7,571 nt of DNA from Bacteroidota bacterium (lineage in GTDB: Bacteria > Bacteroidota > Bacteroidia > Flavobacteriales > Weeksellaceae): assembly GCA_023426625.1 (NCBI GenBank), contig JAFAAJ010000330.1, forward strand, positions 1-7,571, given 5' to 3'. Below the pieces are notes generated by a model. That model was not told where the DNA came from. It made no database searches and worked only from the letters and a program-made list of their open reading frames with translations. A program made the translations under genes and the position numbers. How positions within the stretch are numbered: the stretch's first letter is position 1; each line of letters begins with the position of its first letter. Shown in pieces: positions 1 through 5,750 of the stretch.

Positions 1-46
1 ATAGTAACAACACCCACCCTGCGTTTTTTTAAAAAATGAGAAAAAT

Positions 47-1141
47 ATGAAATCTGTCAATGTAGATAGAATTAAACTTGCAAGAGAAAGTCGCGGTATG
101 ACCCAAACTTCAATGGCTAAAGAAACAAGTTTTAATCAAGCTACTCTATCTAAAATTGAAAAAGGTCTATACCATGTTACTGAAGAAATGATTGATGAGA
201 TATCATCAATTCTTGGCTATAAAAAAGATTTTTTTTATAAAAGCCATGAAGTTTATCCTCTGAGACACTTTTATTTTAGAAGAAATCTTGGAACAACAGT
301 TACAAATTCAAAAAAGTTAGAGTCAATTATTAATATCATATCAAGTAATATAATTGATTTAGCAGAAAGTATTGATATTACGGTTGATCTACCTTTTGTT
401 GATTTAACAAAACAAAAATTAACTCCAGAGTTAGTAGCGATCCAAATTAGGCAATATTTTTCCCTGCCAAAAGGACCTGTTAAAAATTTAATAAATGCTT
501 TAGAAAAACAAGGTATTATTATCCATTTTATTGATTTTAAAGATCTAAAAATTTCTGGAGTTAGCTTTATTACCCCAAATGGTATTCCTTTAATAATTAT
601 TAATAATAACATTCCCAATTCTAGGAAAGTATTTACAATTGCACACGAATTAGGTCATTTAGTAATGCATTATAAAGGTGGCGTGATTGGAGAGGAAAGA
701 GATACTGAAAAAGAAGCTAATATTTTTGCATCTGAATTTTTAGTTCCGGCGAAAGAAATTAAATCTGAATTATTCAATTTAAATGAAGAAAAGTTATTTG
801 CTCTTAAAAGCTATTGGAAGGTTTCAATACAATCGTTAATTTATAAAGCAAATGACTTAAATGTTATTTCAAAAGATCAACATAGGAGATGGATTACCAA
901 AATCAATTATTTCGGTTGGAGAAAAGATGAGCCATTTGAATTTGAAATTGAAGAACCATTATTAATAACAAAACTATTTCAATTGCATTTTGATGAATTA
1001 GAGTACACAATAGAAGAATTACAAAATATCTTTGGACTAACTAATGAAGAGTTTTATAGATATTATGTTTTAAATTACTCTAAATTACACAAGTATATGC
1101 CAGAAATGAATAGAAGTAAGATAAATCTAAAATTAATTTAA
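47..1141 (+). CDS. XRE-family repressor fused to ImmA/IrrE-type zinc metallopeptidase
   Basis: This cytoplasmic protein of 364 residues joins a DNA-binding domain to a peptidase domain. Residues 7-60 form a Cro/C1-type helix-turn-helix (GMTQTSMAKE, then NQATLSKIEKG). Residues 150-235 carry the zinc site: FTIAHELGH gives the HExxH motif at H200-H204, and E223 in EKEANIFASEFLVP fits the third ligand. Residues 260-364 are a charged tail that I do not recognise. In this family (COG2856, ImmA, IrrE) the peptidase typically cleaves a repressor to switch on mobile-element or stress genes, and fused forms also occur as toxin-antitoxin-like regulators. Its own target cannot be told here. The start is the ATG at 47; ATG codons further in would cut into the helix-turn-helix. 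The gene is visibly more AT-rich than the nrd genes, which suggests horizontal acquisition. The partner, if any, would lie left of the window. Confidence 0.93.
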   Translation: MKSVNVDRIKLARESRGMTQTSMAKETSFNQATLSKIEKGLYHVTEEMIDEISSILGYKKDFFYKSHEVYPLRHFYFRRNLGTTVTNSKKLESIINIISSNIIDLAESIDITVDLPFVDLTKQKLTPELVAIQIRQYFSLPKGPVKNLINALEKQGIIIHFIDFKDLKISGVSFITPNGIPLIIINNNIPNSRKVFTIAHELGHLVMHYKGGVIGEERDTEKEANIFASEFLVPAKEIKSELFNLNEEKLFALKSYWKVSIQSLIYKANDLNVISKDQHRRWITKINYFGWRKDEPFEFEIEEPLLITKLFQLHFDELEYTIEELQNIFGLTNEEFYRYYVLNYSKLHKYMPEMNRSKINLKLI

Positions 1142-1148
1142 GAAATTG

Positions 1149-1173
1149 AGCTACCATTAATGGTAGCTTTTTT
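1149..1173 (+). terminator. Rho-independent terminator after the XRE-ImmA gene
   Basis: A perfect 20-base palindrome (arms AGCTACCATT and AATGGTAGCT, 1149-1168) is followed at once by a run of six T residues, 1168-1173. It starts 8 bases after the stop codon of the XRE-ImmA gene. It points to the right, so the downstream debris is not co-transcribed with that gene. Confidence 0.85.
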
Positions 1174-1241
1174 CATCTTAACTTCTTGCAAAGTAAACCC
1201 AAACGTTCATGATGTTGCATACATATACAAATTCAATTATT

Positions 1242-1316
1242 ATGAAATCATTAAAAGAATTCATCACAGAAAATTTAGAAAATCCAACTGTTCAAACTGT
1301 ACAAACTAGAATCTGA
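1242..1316 (+). pseudogene. Possible 5' end of a small unknown gene, interrupted by IS debris
   Basis: An ATG at 1242 opens a 24-codon frame starting MKSLKEFITENLENPTVQ. The coding style is amphipathic and Lys/Glu-rich. It then runs into insertion-sequence DNA at about 1300 and stops at 1314-1316, inside the orfA fragment and out of its frame. I do not recognise the peptide. The reason to think it is a broken gene is that the 12-bp repeat ending it (1285-1296) recurs at 1787-1798 in the same codon phase. Joining the two copies gives a 41-residue frame with a normal stop at 1867-1869. The alternative is a chance short frame. Confidence 0.35.
1285..1296. repeat. Left copy of a 12-bp direct repeat (CAACTGTTCAAA)
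   Basis: The identical 12-mer recurs at 1787-1798, and the two copies bracket the IS3 fragment. The left copy is also the first half of an imperfect 9-bp tandem (AACTGTTCA then AACTGTACA, 1287-1304). Typical IS3-family target duplications are 3-5 bp, so this is probably not a simple target-site duplication of that element. Confidence 0.6.
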
Positions 1317-1398
1317 GAACAATCGTTTGAAGAAGATGTTTGCCAATTTGAGCCTGGAACATGAGGCATTGAAGGACGTTCTGTCAAAAAAGTGGTAA
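1306..1398 (+). pseudogene. IS3 transposase orfA, C-terminal fragment
   Basis: The frame reads LESENNRLKKMFANLSLEH followed by EALKDVLSKKW and a TAA stop at 1396-1398. This is the conserved C-terminal coiled coil of IS3-family OrfA proteins, where a leucine zipper mediates multimerisation. The N-terminal helix-turn-helix and any start codon are absent, so only about the last third of a normal OrfA (roughly 90-100 residues) remains. It overlaps the orfB frame by 7 bases at the slippery site. Confidence 0.8.
1386..1392 (+). other. Programmed -1 frameshift heptamer (A AAA AAG)
   Basis: In the orfA frame the codons read TCA AAA AAG TGG TAA, so A-AAA-AAG is a perfect X-XXY-YYZ slippery site. It sits two codons before the orfA stop and exactly where the orfB frame, -1 relative to orfA, becomes open. 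In intact IS3 elements this site yields the OrfAB transposase. Here it is a fossil, as both partners are truncated. Confidence 0.75.
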
Positions 1399-1805
1399 AG
1401 CCTGCTACGAAACGTGAGGTTGTGAATTACCTTGTCTCAGAATATCCTATAAACATTCGGCAGGCGTGTAAATCTCTTAATTTGGAAAAGAGTAGTTATT
1501 ATTATCAGCCCCAAAGAAAGGAAGACGCAGAACTAATTGTTTGTCTGAATGAACTTTCAGAGAAACATCCTAGCTATGGCTTCAAGAAAATGTTTCATAG
1601 TCTGAGAAATCAAGGTTTTGGTTGGAATCACAAGAAGGTTTACCGTGTTTACAAAAAACTCGGGCTTAATTTGACAAGAAAACGCAGAAGAAACAGTCAA
1701 TATATGCATTACTATTATTACTTAAAAATGATACGAAGTCTCTCTTTCACTCAACGTAAAGGAGTGTTTATACGACGACTATCTTACAACTGTTCAAAAA
1801 AATAG
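1392..1805 (+). pseudogene. IS3 transposase orfB, N-terminal fragment without catalytic core
   Basis: A frame of 137 codons starts with a GTG inside the slippery site; in a live element it would be reached by frameshifting from orfA. Residues 1-100 match the N-terminal region of IS3 OrfB: INIRQACKSLNLEKSSYYYQP, followed by the HTH_21-type segment HPSYGFKKMFHSLRNQGF and KKVYRVYKKLGLNLTRKRRR. After about residue 102 (position 1697) the resemblance ends, and the last 35 residues are out-of-frame reading of unrelated DNA. The rve/DDE integrase domain is wholly missing; intact OrfB proteins are around 270-290 residues. It should not be annotated as a working transposase. Confidence 0.8.
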
Positions 1806-1869
1806 ACTCAATAACTATCAACTATTTACAGGTGAAATTAATAGCAATAAAATTAAATCAGAACAATGA
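1732..1869 (+). pseudogene. Orphan coding tail downstream of the IS fragment
   Basis: A 45-codon open stretch without a start codon runs to a TGA at 1867-1869. Its composition is protein-like (DDYLTTVQKNRLNNYQLF, then GEINSNKIKSEQ) and I do not recognise the family. The second half, after the repeat at 1787-1798, is in phase with the small frame that starts at 1242, so it may be the C-terminus of that broken gene. The part before the repeat (1732-1786) may be chance. Confidence is low because AT-rich debris can stay open for this length. Confidence 0.3.
1787..1798. repeat. Right copy of the 12-bp direct repeat (CAACTGTTCAAA)
   Basis: It is identical to 1285-1296 and 502 bases away. In both copies the codon phase is (C)A-ACT-GTT-CAA relative to the surrounding open frames, so collapse of the repeat would join the frames without a shift. 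Confidence 0.6.
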
Positions 1870-1891
1870 TTGAAGTTATTCAAACAATCAT
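1866..1891. terminator. Weak hairpin between convergent genes
   Basis: Arms ATGATTG (1866-1872) and CAATCAT (1885-1891) enclose 12 bases. The hairpin contains the stop of the orphan tail on the plus strand and the stop of the S41 peptidase on the minus strand. No clear T-run follows in either direction, so the role as terminator is only a possibility. Confidence 0.25.
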
Positions 1892-2748
1892 CTACAATAT
1901 TTTATTAAAGCTTGTTCTATCCAGTCTTCATTCGGTGAAAGGTAAACGTCGGGTTTTATTCCGGTTCCTTCATACCTTAAATACTTTTTCCAGTTATCTT
2001 TCAGGTCACTGAAATAAATTCTGAATTTTTTCGAAGGAGTTTCCATATCTTCCGGATAGTTTCTTCCATAGGTTATCATTCCTCTCGTGTTGTCTCCAAG
2101 AAGCGTAACGTTTTTTAAAGCTTTCATTTTTACGGCAAACTGTTCCGCATTACTCACAGTATAAAAATTGACAAGAACATAAATATTTCCGTGAAATTTT
2201 TTCAGGAGTTTGTAAAACTGCGATGAGGTTTTGTTGCCGCCGCCACTGTTGTTTCTTAGATCTACGATGAGGTTTTTAGTCTTTAAACTGTCCTTTATTC
2301 TGTTATAAAAATCAGTCGCTTCGGCAATTCCCTGATTAGATGAACTGAAGCTCCCAAGTTTGATGTATGTGCAATTTTCATTCAGCTTCTTTTCAGCGTA
2401 TTTTTCTTTTGGAAAACCTGCATTATAGAAGTCATTTTCAGAAGGGTGTTTTTGCCAGTTCGAACTTTTAAATTCTCCATTTACAAAACGGTCGATTCCC
2501 GAGAAAAGCTGCTTGTCGATAAACTTCCCACTGAATATTCTGAATCTGTTTTCCTTTTGGTGCAACAGGTAAAGAATGGTTTCTCCCCGTTGCCAGGACG
2601 GGATTTTAGTTTCCAGAACGATCCCTTCCAGTAAAGAATCGGAACGTTTTCGGATTGCTATTTTGAAATAATTTTTATAATGATAAATTCCTTCGTAATC
2701 GCTTGTTTTCCGTGTTGATAATACAGACTCCAGACTGTCCATATTCAT
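1888..2748 (-). CDS. S41-family serine peptidase, catalytic part (3' piece of a split gene)
   Basis: This 286-residue frame holds the tail-specific-protease-like (S41) catalytic domain. The core is LIVDLRNNSGGG (160-171), VLVNFYTVSNAEQF (191-204) with S199 as the likely nucleophile in the SxxE motif, LLGDNTRGMITYGR, and the C-terminal GTGIKPDVYL. Such enzymes cut proteins or peptides in the cell envelope. The frame begins at an ATG overlapping the stop of the upstream piece (ATGA, 2745-2748) and has no signal peptide of its own, so a cytoplasmic product would be misplaced. One extra A in the four-A run at the junction would join SPK to MNMDS in one 409-residue precursor of normal layout. I therefore read it as the second half of a frameshifted gene. 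The alternative is a translationally coupled pair or a sequencing error. Confidence 0.8.
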   Translation of the reverse strand: MNMDSLESVLSTRKTSDYEGIYHYKNYFKIAIRKRSDSLLEGIVLETKIPSWQRGETILYLLHQKENRFRIFSGKFIDKQLFSGIDRFVNGEFKSSNWQKHPSENDFYNAGFPKEKYAEKKLNENCTYIKLGSFSSSNQGIAEATDFYNRIKDSLKTKNLIVDLRNNSGGGNKTSSQFYKLLKKFHGNIYVLVNFYTVSNAEQFAVKMKALKNVTLLGDNTRGMITYGRNYPEDMETPSKKFRIYFSDLKDNWKKYLRYEGTGIKPDVYLSPNEDWIEQALIKYCR

Positions 2749-3116
2749 TTTGGTGATGGGTAGATGCTGTATTCAGGTGAGGTTCTGATTTTATTCAGGA
2801 AATCTTTATTCTGCAAGCTGTCGTAAGGAAAATTTTCCGTGTTGCCATAAATTTCATTATGAAAATCAGGCACTTCGTCCAAAAGTTCATACAGCTTCAC
2901 AAAACTCTCCAGGGTAGAAAGTTGTGAATTTTGCTTTAGAAGTTCTTTATATCTAAGCTCTACAGAATTCTGTCTGTCTTTTTGGGTTTTATAAGATGAG
3001 GTTGCCTTTAAATTTTCATAAACAAAGTCGAGGTCTTTTAAAAAATCGGTTTTAGCATTTTGACTGTAACTGGAAATTGAAATCAGAATGGATAAAACGG
3101 AAATTAAATTTTTCAT
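2745..3116 (-). CDS. S41-family peptidase, signal peptide and N-terminal part (5' piece of a split gene)
   Basis: This 123-residue frame starts with a Sec signal peptide, MKNLISVLSILISISSYS, with likely cleavage near residue 18 before QNAK, so the product is exported. The rest is a helical, charged segment (DFLKDLDFVYENLKATSSY, residues 24-42) like the N-terminal domain that precedes the catalytic domain in flavobacterial S41 peptidases. It contains no catalytic motif. It ends at a TGA after EYSIYPSPK, exactly where the next frame opens. A candidate TAnnTTTG promoter lies 31 bases upstream of its ATG. Alone it would be a secreted, inactive fragment. Confidence 0.75.
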   Translation of the reverse strand: MKNLISVLSILISISSYSQNAKTDFLKDLDFVYENLKATSSYKTQKDRQNSVELRYKELLKQNSQLSTLESFVKLYELLDEVPDFHNEIYGNTENFPYDSLQNKDFLNKIRTSPEYSIYPSPK

Positions 3117-3147
3117 GAATGGTTATAAATTTTTGTGATTGGTATTC

Positions 3148-3155
3148 CAAATATA
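3148..3155 (-). promoter_or_regulatory. Candidate -7 promoter element (TATATTTG) for the S41 peptidase
   Basis: On the minus strand the sequence TATATTTG matches the Bacteroidota consensus TAnnTTTG at all fixed positions and ends 31 bases before the ATG at 3116. A clear -33 TTG at normal spacing is not visible. A weak inverted repeat (CGTAAAA 3166-3172, TTTTACG 3192-3198) lies just upstream. Confidence 0.5.
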
Positions 3156-3305
3156 CATAATGAATCGTAAAATATTACAGTATTAATGCGTTTTTACGAA
3201 AGAAGAGGAGGGATTGTAAAAATTTGGTTGATTCTTTTCATCAATAGTTATTTCTTTTTTGATTGTAATTATCTAATGGAAATAGCTGATTTTATAGAGT
3301 CCATG

Positions 3306-3319
3306 TAAAATCGATTTTA
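3306..3319. promoter_or_regulatory. 14-bp perfect palindrome next to a nrdD promoter box
   Basis: TAAAATCGATTTTA reads the same on both strands. It directly abuts the candidate -7 element at 3320-3327, so it lies in the spacer between the -33 and -7 regions. That is a classic position for a repressor operator. Which protein binds is unknown, and AT-rich DNA makes short palindromes fairly common. Confidence 0.35.
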
Positions 3320-3327
3320 TAATTTTG
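3320..3327 (+). promoter_or_regulatory. Candidate distal -7 element (TAATTTTG) for nrdDG
   Basis: It is a perfect match to TAnnTTTG. Transcription from here would give a leader of about 105 bases that includes the dyad at 3347-3368. No convincing -33 TTG is seen. Confidence 0.4.
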
Positions 3328-3346
3328 TTAGCATAGATTTTTCGAA

Positions 3347-3368
3347 ATCCTGTTCAGCTGTTCAGGAT
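3347..3368. repeat. Dyad with nested tandem repeat in the nrdD leader
   Basis: ATCCTG (3347-3352) and CAGGAT (3363-3368) form an inverted repeat with a 10-base centre. Overlapping it, the 8-mer CTGTTCAG occurs twice in tandem (3350-3365). It has no T-run, so it is not a terminator. A regulator site or a leader hairpin is possible. Confidence 0.4.
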
Positions 3369-3409
3369 GATTAATAAACGCGGTCTTATATTAAAATAAA
3401 AGACATTAA

Positions 3410-3417
3410 TATCTTTA
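3410..3417 (+). promoter_or_regulatory. Candidate proximal -7 element (TATCTTTA) for nrdDG
   Basis: It matches TAnnTTTG at all but the last position and lies 23 bases before the nrdD ATG, which would give a short leader. It competes with the perfect box at 3320-3327 as the main promoter. Confidence 0.35.
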
Positions 3418-3440
3418 TATCTTATTTAAACGAATGTATT

Positions 3441-5234
3441 ATGAAAAACAAATTCACAAGACTTACAGAACAGCAGTTGGCCAACAAATGCAATTTCATT
3501 GATAACTATTTAGCTTCCCAAAATGCCGCAAGTGGAGCAATATTTGACTCGAACGCGAATGTTTCCACTAAAAATATTGCAACCATGGAAGCAGAATTGA
3601 ACAAGGACATCAACATCCAGATCAATCGTAAGCTTATTGGTAATAAGATAGAAGAACTCTTTGGAGCAAGCCTTGCCAAAGAATATATAAGACAGTTGGA
3701 AGAACACGAGATCTATGTTCATGATGAAACAAGCTTGAAACCGTACTGTGTAAGTGTATCCATGTATCCGCTGCTGTTGGACGGATTGACGAAGCTTGGC
3801 GGTGAGTCCAAAGCCCCGAAACATTTGGCCAGTTTTTGTGGTTCCTTTGTGAATTTTCTTTTCTCGGTATCCTCACAATTTGCAGGAGCCGTGGCAACCG
3901 TAGAGTTTTTGTTGTATTTTGATCACTTTGCAGGAAAAGATTTTGGAGAAAATTACATTCAGACACATACCGAAATTATCGAAAATGAACTGCAACACGT
4001 TGTATATGCCATCAATCAGCCGGCTGCAGCGCGTGGTTACCAGTCTGTTTTCTGGAATATTTCCCTGTACGACAGACCTTATTTCGATTCTATGTTCGGT
4101 ACATTTGTTTTTCCGGATGGAAGCAAGCCTGATTATTCCTCATTGGACAGACTTCAGCAGTTTTTTATGCAATGGTTCAATAAAGAACGTTGCAAAGCTG
4201 TACTCACATTCCCTGTAATTACGGCAGCAATGCTTACTAAAGACAAAAAAGTTTATGACGAAGCTTTTGCAGATTTCTGTTCAAAAGAGTTGAGCGAAGG
4301 AAATTCATTCTTCATTTACCAGTCCGAAAATGCAGATTCCCTGGCAAGCTGTTGCAGACTGAGAAACGAAATATCAGACAATACATTCAGCTATTCTTTG
4401 GGAGCAGGTGGTGTTTCTACAGGAAGCATCAATGTGATTACCATCAATATGAACCGGCTTTATCAGAAGGAAATTCCTTTAGAAACAATGATTGATAATA
4501 TTCACAAATATCAGGTGGCTTTCAGAAGTCTTATTCAGGATTATAAAAATGCGGGAATGCTTCCGGTGTATGATGCGGGTTTCATCTCTCTCGACAAACA
4601 GTTCCTTACCATCGGGATCAACGGAATGGTGGAAGCTGCAGAGTTTCTGGGGATTGAAATTTCGGATAATGAACGCTACAAAAACTTCATCAACGAAAAT
4701 CTTAAACTGATCTTCACAAAAAATAAAGAAGCCAAAGAAAAGTACGGATATATGTTCAATACAGAATTTGTTCCTGCCGAAAACCTGGGTGTGAAAAATG
4801 CCAAATGGGATAAAGAAGACTGGCTGTATGTTCCTAGAGACTGCTACAATTCTTATTTCTATATTGTGGAAGATGAAAGTCAGAACCTTATTGATAAGTT
4901 CTTCCTTCACGGAAACGAATATATACAATATCTTGACGGAGGCTCCGCTTATCACTGCAATCTCGAAGAATATCCAACCCAGGAAGGTTTCAAAAAACTC
5001 TTGAATGTGGCTGCTTATACTGGCTGCAATTATTTCTGTTTCAATATAAAAGTGACGGTCTGCAATAGCTGTGGCTATATCAACAAAAAAACGATGGATC
5101 ACTGTACAGAATGCCATTCAAACGACATTGATTATGCAACACGGGTGATCGGTTATCTGAAGAAAGTGACCAACTTCTCCAAAGACCGCCAGAAAGAAGA
5201 AAAAAGAAGATACTACGGAAATGCTGAAGTATGA
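3441..5234 (+). CDS. nrdD: Anaerobic (class III) ribonucleoside-triphosphate reductase NrdD, without ATP cone
   Basis: This cytoplasmic glycyl-radical enzyme of 597 residues reduces ribonucleoside triphosphates to dNTPs without oxygen. The glycyl-radical site is RVIGY at 568-572, with G571 as the radical residue. A zinc site of two CxxC pairs (C541, C544, C555, C558) precedes it. C304/C305 in ADSLASCCRLRN supplies the likely thiyl cysteine, and C103 in KPYCVS fits the second active-site cysteine. FNTEFVPAEN (439-448) carries the conserved loop glutamates. The N-terminal ATP cone of roughly 90-100 residues found in many NrdD proteins is absent; the protein starts directly with the core. Activity control by dATP through a cone is therefore not expected, although the specificity site may remain. 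It overlaps nrdG by 14 bases. Upstream lie two candidate promoters and dyads. Confidence 0.96.
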   Translation: MKNKFTRLTEQQLANKCNFIDNYLASQNAASGAIFDSNANVSTKNIATMEAELNKDINIQINRKLIGNKIEELFGASLAKEYIRQLEEHEIYVHDETSLKPYCVSVSMYPLLLDGLTKLGGESKAPKHLASFCGSFVNFLFSVSSQFAGAVATVEFLLYFDHFAGKDFGENYIQTHTEIIENELQHVVYAINQPAAARGYQSVFWNISLYDRPYFDSMFGTFVFPDGSKPDYSSLDRLQQFFMQWFNKERCKAVLTFPVITAAMLTKDKKVYDEAFADFCSKELSEGNSFFIYQSENADSLASCCRLRNEISDNTFSYSLGAGGVSTGSINVITINMNRLYQKEIPLETMIDNIHKYQVAFRSLIQDYKNAGMLPVYDAGFISLDKQFLTIGINGMVEAAEFLGIEISDNERYKNFINENLKLIFTKNKEAKEKYGYMFNTEFVPAENLGVKNAKWDKEDWLYVPRDCYNSYFYIVEDESQNLIDKFFLHGNEYIQYLDGGSAYHCNLEEYPTQEGFKKLLNVAAYTGCNYFCFNIKVTVCNSCGYINKKTMDHCTECHSNDIDYATRVIGYLKKVTNFSKDRQKEEKRRYYGNAEV

Positions 5235-5688
5235 TAGCTATGATATTGTTCTGCAGGAAATCCCGGATGAAATTTCACTATGTTTCACCATTACAGGTTG
5301 TCAATTAGCTTGCGAAGGTTGCCATTCTGAGCATCTTTGGAATCCTCAAAACGGAACAGAACTGACTCTCAATACTTTTGAAAAGCTAATCAATAAATAT
5401 AAAGAAACAATTACCTGTGTTCTTTTTATGGGAGGAGAATGGGCAGATTCTGAACTCTTGGTTCTGATTGCCATAGCAAATAAAGAGAAGCTAAAGGTCG
5501 GACTTTATACCGGATTGAACGAAAAACAAATGAAAAGAAAGCATCCGGTTTTACTGGAAAATCTGAATTATTTGAAAACAGGAAAGTGGATCGCAGACTT
5601 AGGCGGACTTAATAGTATAAAGACCAATCAGGTGTTGAAAGATCTTACCACAGGAAGGATTCTGAACAGCTATTTCCTTAACAAATAA
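5221..5688 (+). CDS. nrdG: Anaerobic ribonucleotide reductase activating protein NrdG (radical SAM)
   Basis: This 155-residue activase uses S-adenosylmethionine and a [4Fe-4S] cluster to make the glycyl radical on NrdD. The cluster motif CxxxCxxC is CQLACEGC (C27, C31, C34) after the typical ISLCFTITGC lead-in, and the SAM-contacting GGE motif is MGGEWAD at about residues 70-76. Its length equals that of ordinary NrdG (about 155 residues), so it looks complete. The ATG at 5221 lies inside the end of nrdD (14-base overlap, different frame), which implies translational coupling and a tight ratio to NrdD. A strong terminator follows 8 bases after the stop, so nrdDG form a two-gene operon. Confidence 0.95.
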   Translation: MLKYDSYDIVLQEIPDEISLCFTITGCQLACEGCHSEHLWNPQNGTELTLNTFEKLINKYKETITCVLFMGGEWADSELLVLIAIANKEKLKVGLYTGLNEKQMKRKHPVLLENLNYLKTGKWIADLGGLNSIKTNQVLKDLTTGRILNSYFLNK

Positions 5689-5696
5689 ATAAACCC

Positions 5697-5724
5697 AAAA
5701 GTACTGTTTTGCAGTACTTTTTTT
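5697..5724 (+). terminator. Rho-independent terminator of the nrdDG operon
   Basis: A 10-base stem (AAAAGTACTG and CAGTACTTTT) with a 5-base loop is followed by further T residues, seven in a row in total. The A-rich left flank and T-rich right flank could also allow weak function on the other strand. Confidence 0.85.
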
Positions 5725-5750
5725 ATGAATTTTAAGCCGGATTTTAGGTC

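Larger units (their letters stand above)
1306..1697 (+). mobile_element. IS3-family insertion sequence remnant
   Basis: The fragment holds the last 30 codons of orfA and about the first 100 codons of orfB, with the typical overlapping -1 arrangement between them. The left part of the element, most of orfA and the DDE integrase core of orfB are missing, and I found no terminal inverted repeats. The left boundary is set where the leucine-zipper-like orfA sequence begins. The right boundary is where orfB stops resembling its family, after TRKRRRNS. The element cannot transpose by itself. It marks this stretch as a site of past insertion and deletion. Confidence 0.8.
3117..3440. other. Divergent intergenic region between the S41 peptidase and nrdD
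   Basis: These 324 bases hold no gene that I can support. They contain the minus-strand promoter for the peptidase, two candidate plus-strand promoters for nrdD, a 14-bp palindrome (3306-3319), and a repeat-rich dyad (3347-3368). A TTGAT/ATCAA inverted repeat with a 7-base spacer (3228-3244) is also present but does not fit FNR geometry. I saw no NrdR-like box pair. Confidence 0.7.

Noticed and set aside
1..39. Possible C-terminus of an upstream gene (frame open from base 1 to TGA at 37-39, or base 3 to TAA at 30-32)
   Set aside because: Ten to twelve codons are too few to support a gene. The C-rich segment followed by T7 could equally be the 3' arm of a terminator whose other half is outside the window.
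271..618. A minus-strand open frame of 115 codons inside the XRE-ImmA gene
   Set aside because: It is a shadow of an AT-rich gene, with low-complexity hydrophobic content and no sign of selection or start context.
1186..1241. Promoter for the small frame at 1242
   Set aside because: No TAnnTTTG element is present; TA-rich stretches such as CATACATATACA do not fit the consensus.
1392..1805. The 137-codon orfB frame as a functional small transposase or regulator
   Set aside because: Only the N-terminal DNA-binding part of IS3 OrfB is present, the start codon is inside a frameshift site, and the last 35 codons are unrelated DNA read out of frame.
3166..3198. CGTAAAA/TTTTACG inverted repeat as a regulatory hairpin
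   Set aside because: Arms of seven AT-rich bases with a 19-base centre are expected by chance in this intergenic region, and no conserved position relative to a promoter is evident.
3228..3244. TTGAT...ATCAA inverted repeat upstream of nrdD as an FNR box
   Set aside because: The half-sites are perfect FNR halves but the spacer is 7 instead of 4 bases, which puts them on the wrong helix faces for FNR.
3259..3272. Second FNR-like candidate, TTGAT-N4-ATTAT
   Set aside because: Spacing is right but the right half matches only three of five bases; such hits are common in AT-rich DNA.
3634..3966. Minus-strand frames of 104-110 codons over the start of nrdD
   Set aside because: They are antisense to a strongly supported coding region and carry no recognisable domain.
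4479..5117. A 212-codon open frame on the minus strand inside nrdD
   Set aside because: It lies wholly antisense to a clearly conserved enzyme gene, is rich in Phe and Ile from reverse reading of common Lys/Glu/Asn codons, and shows no motif or promoter.
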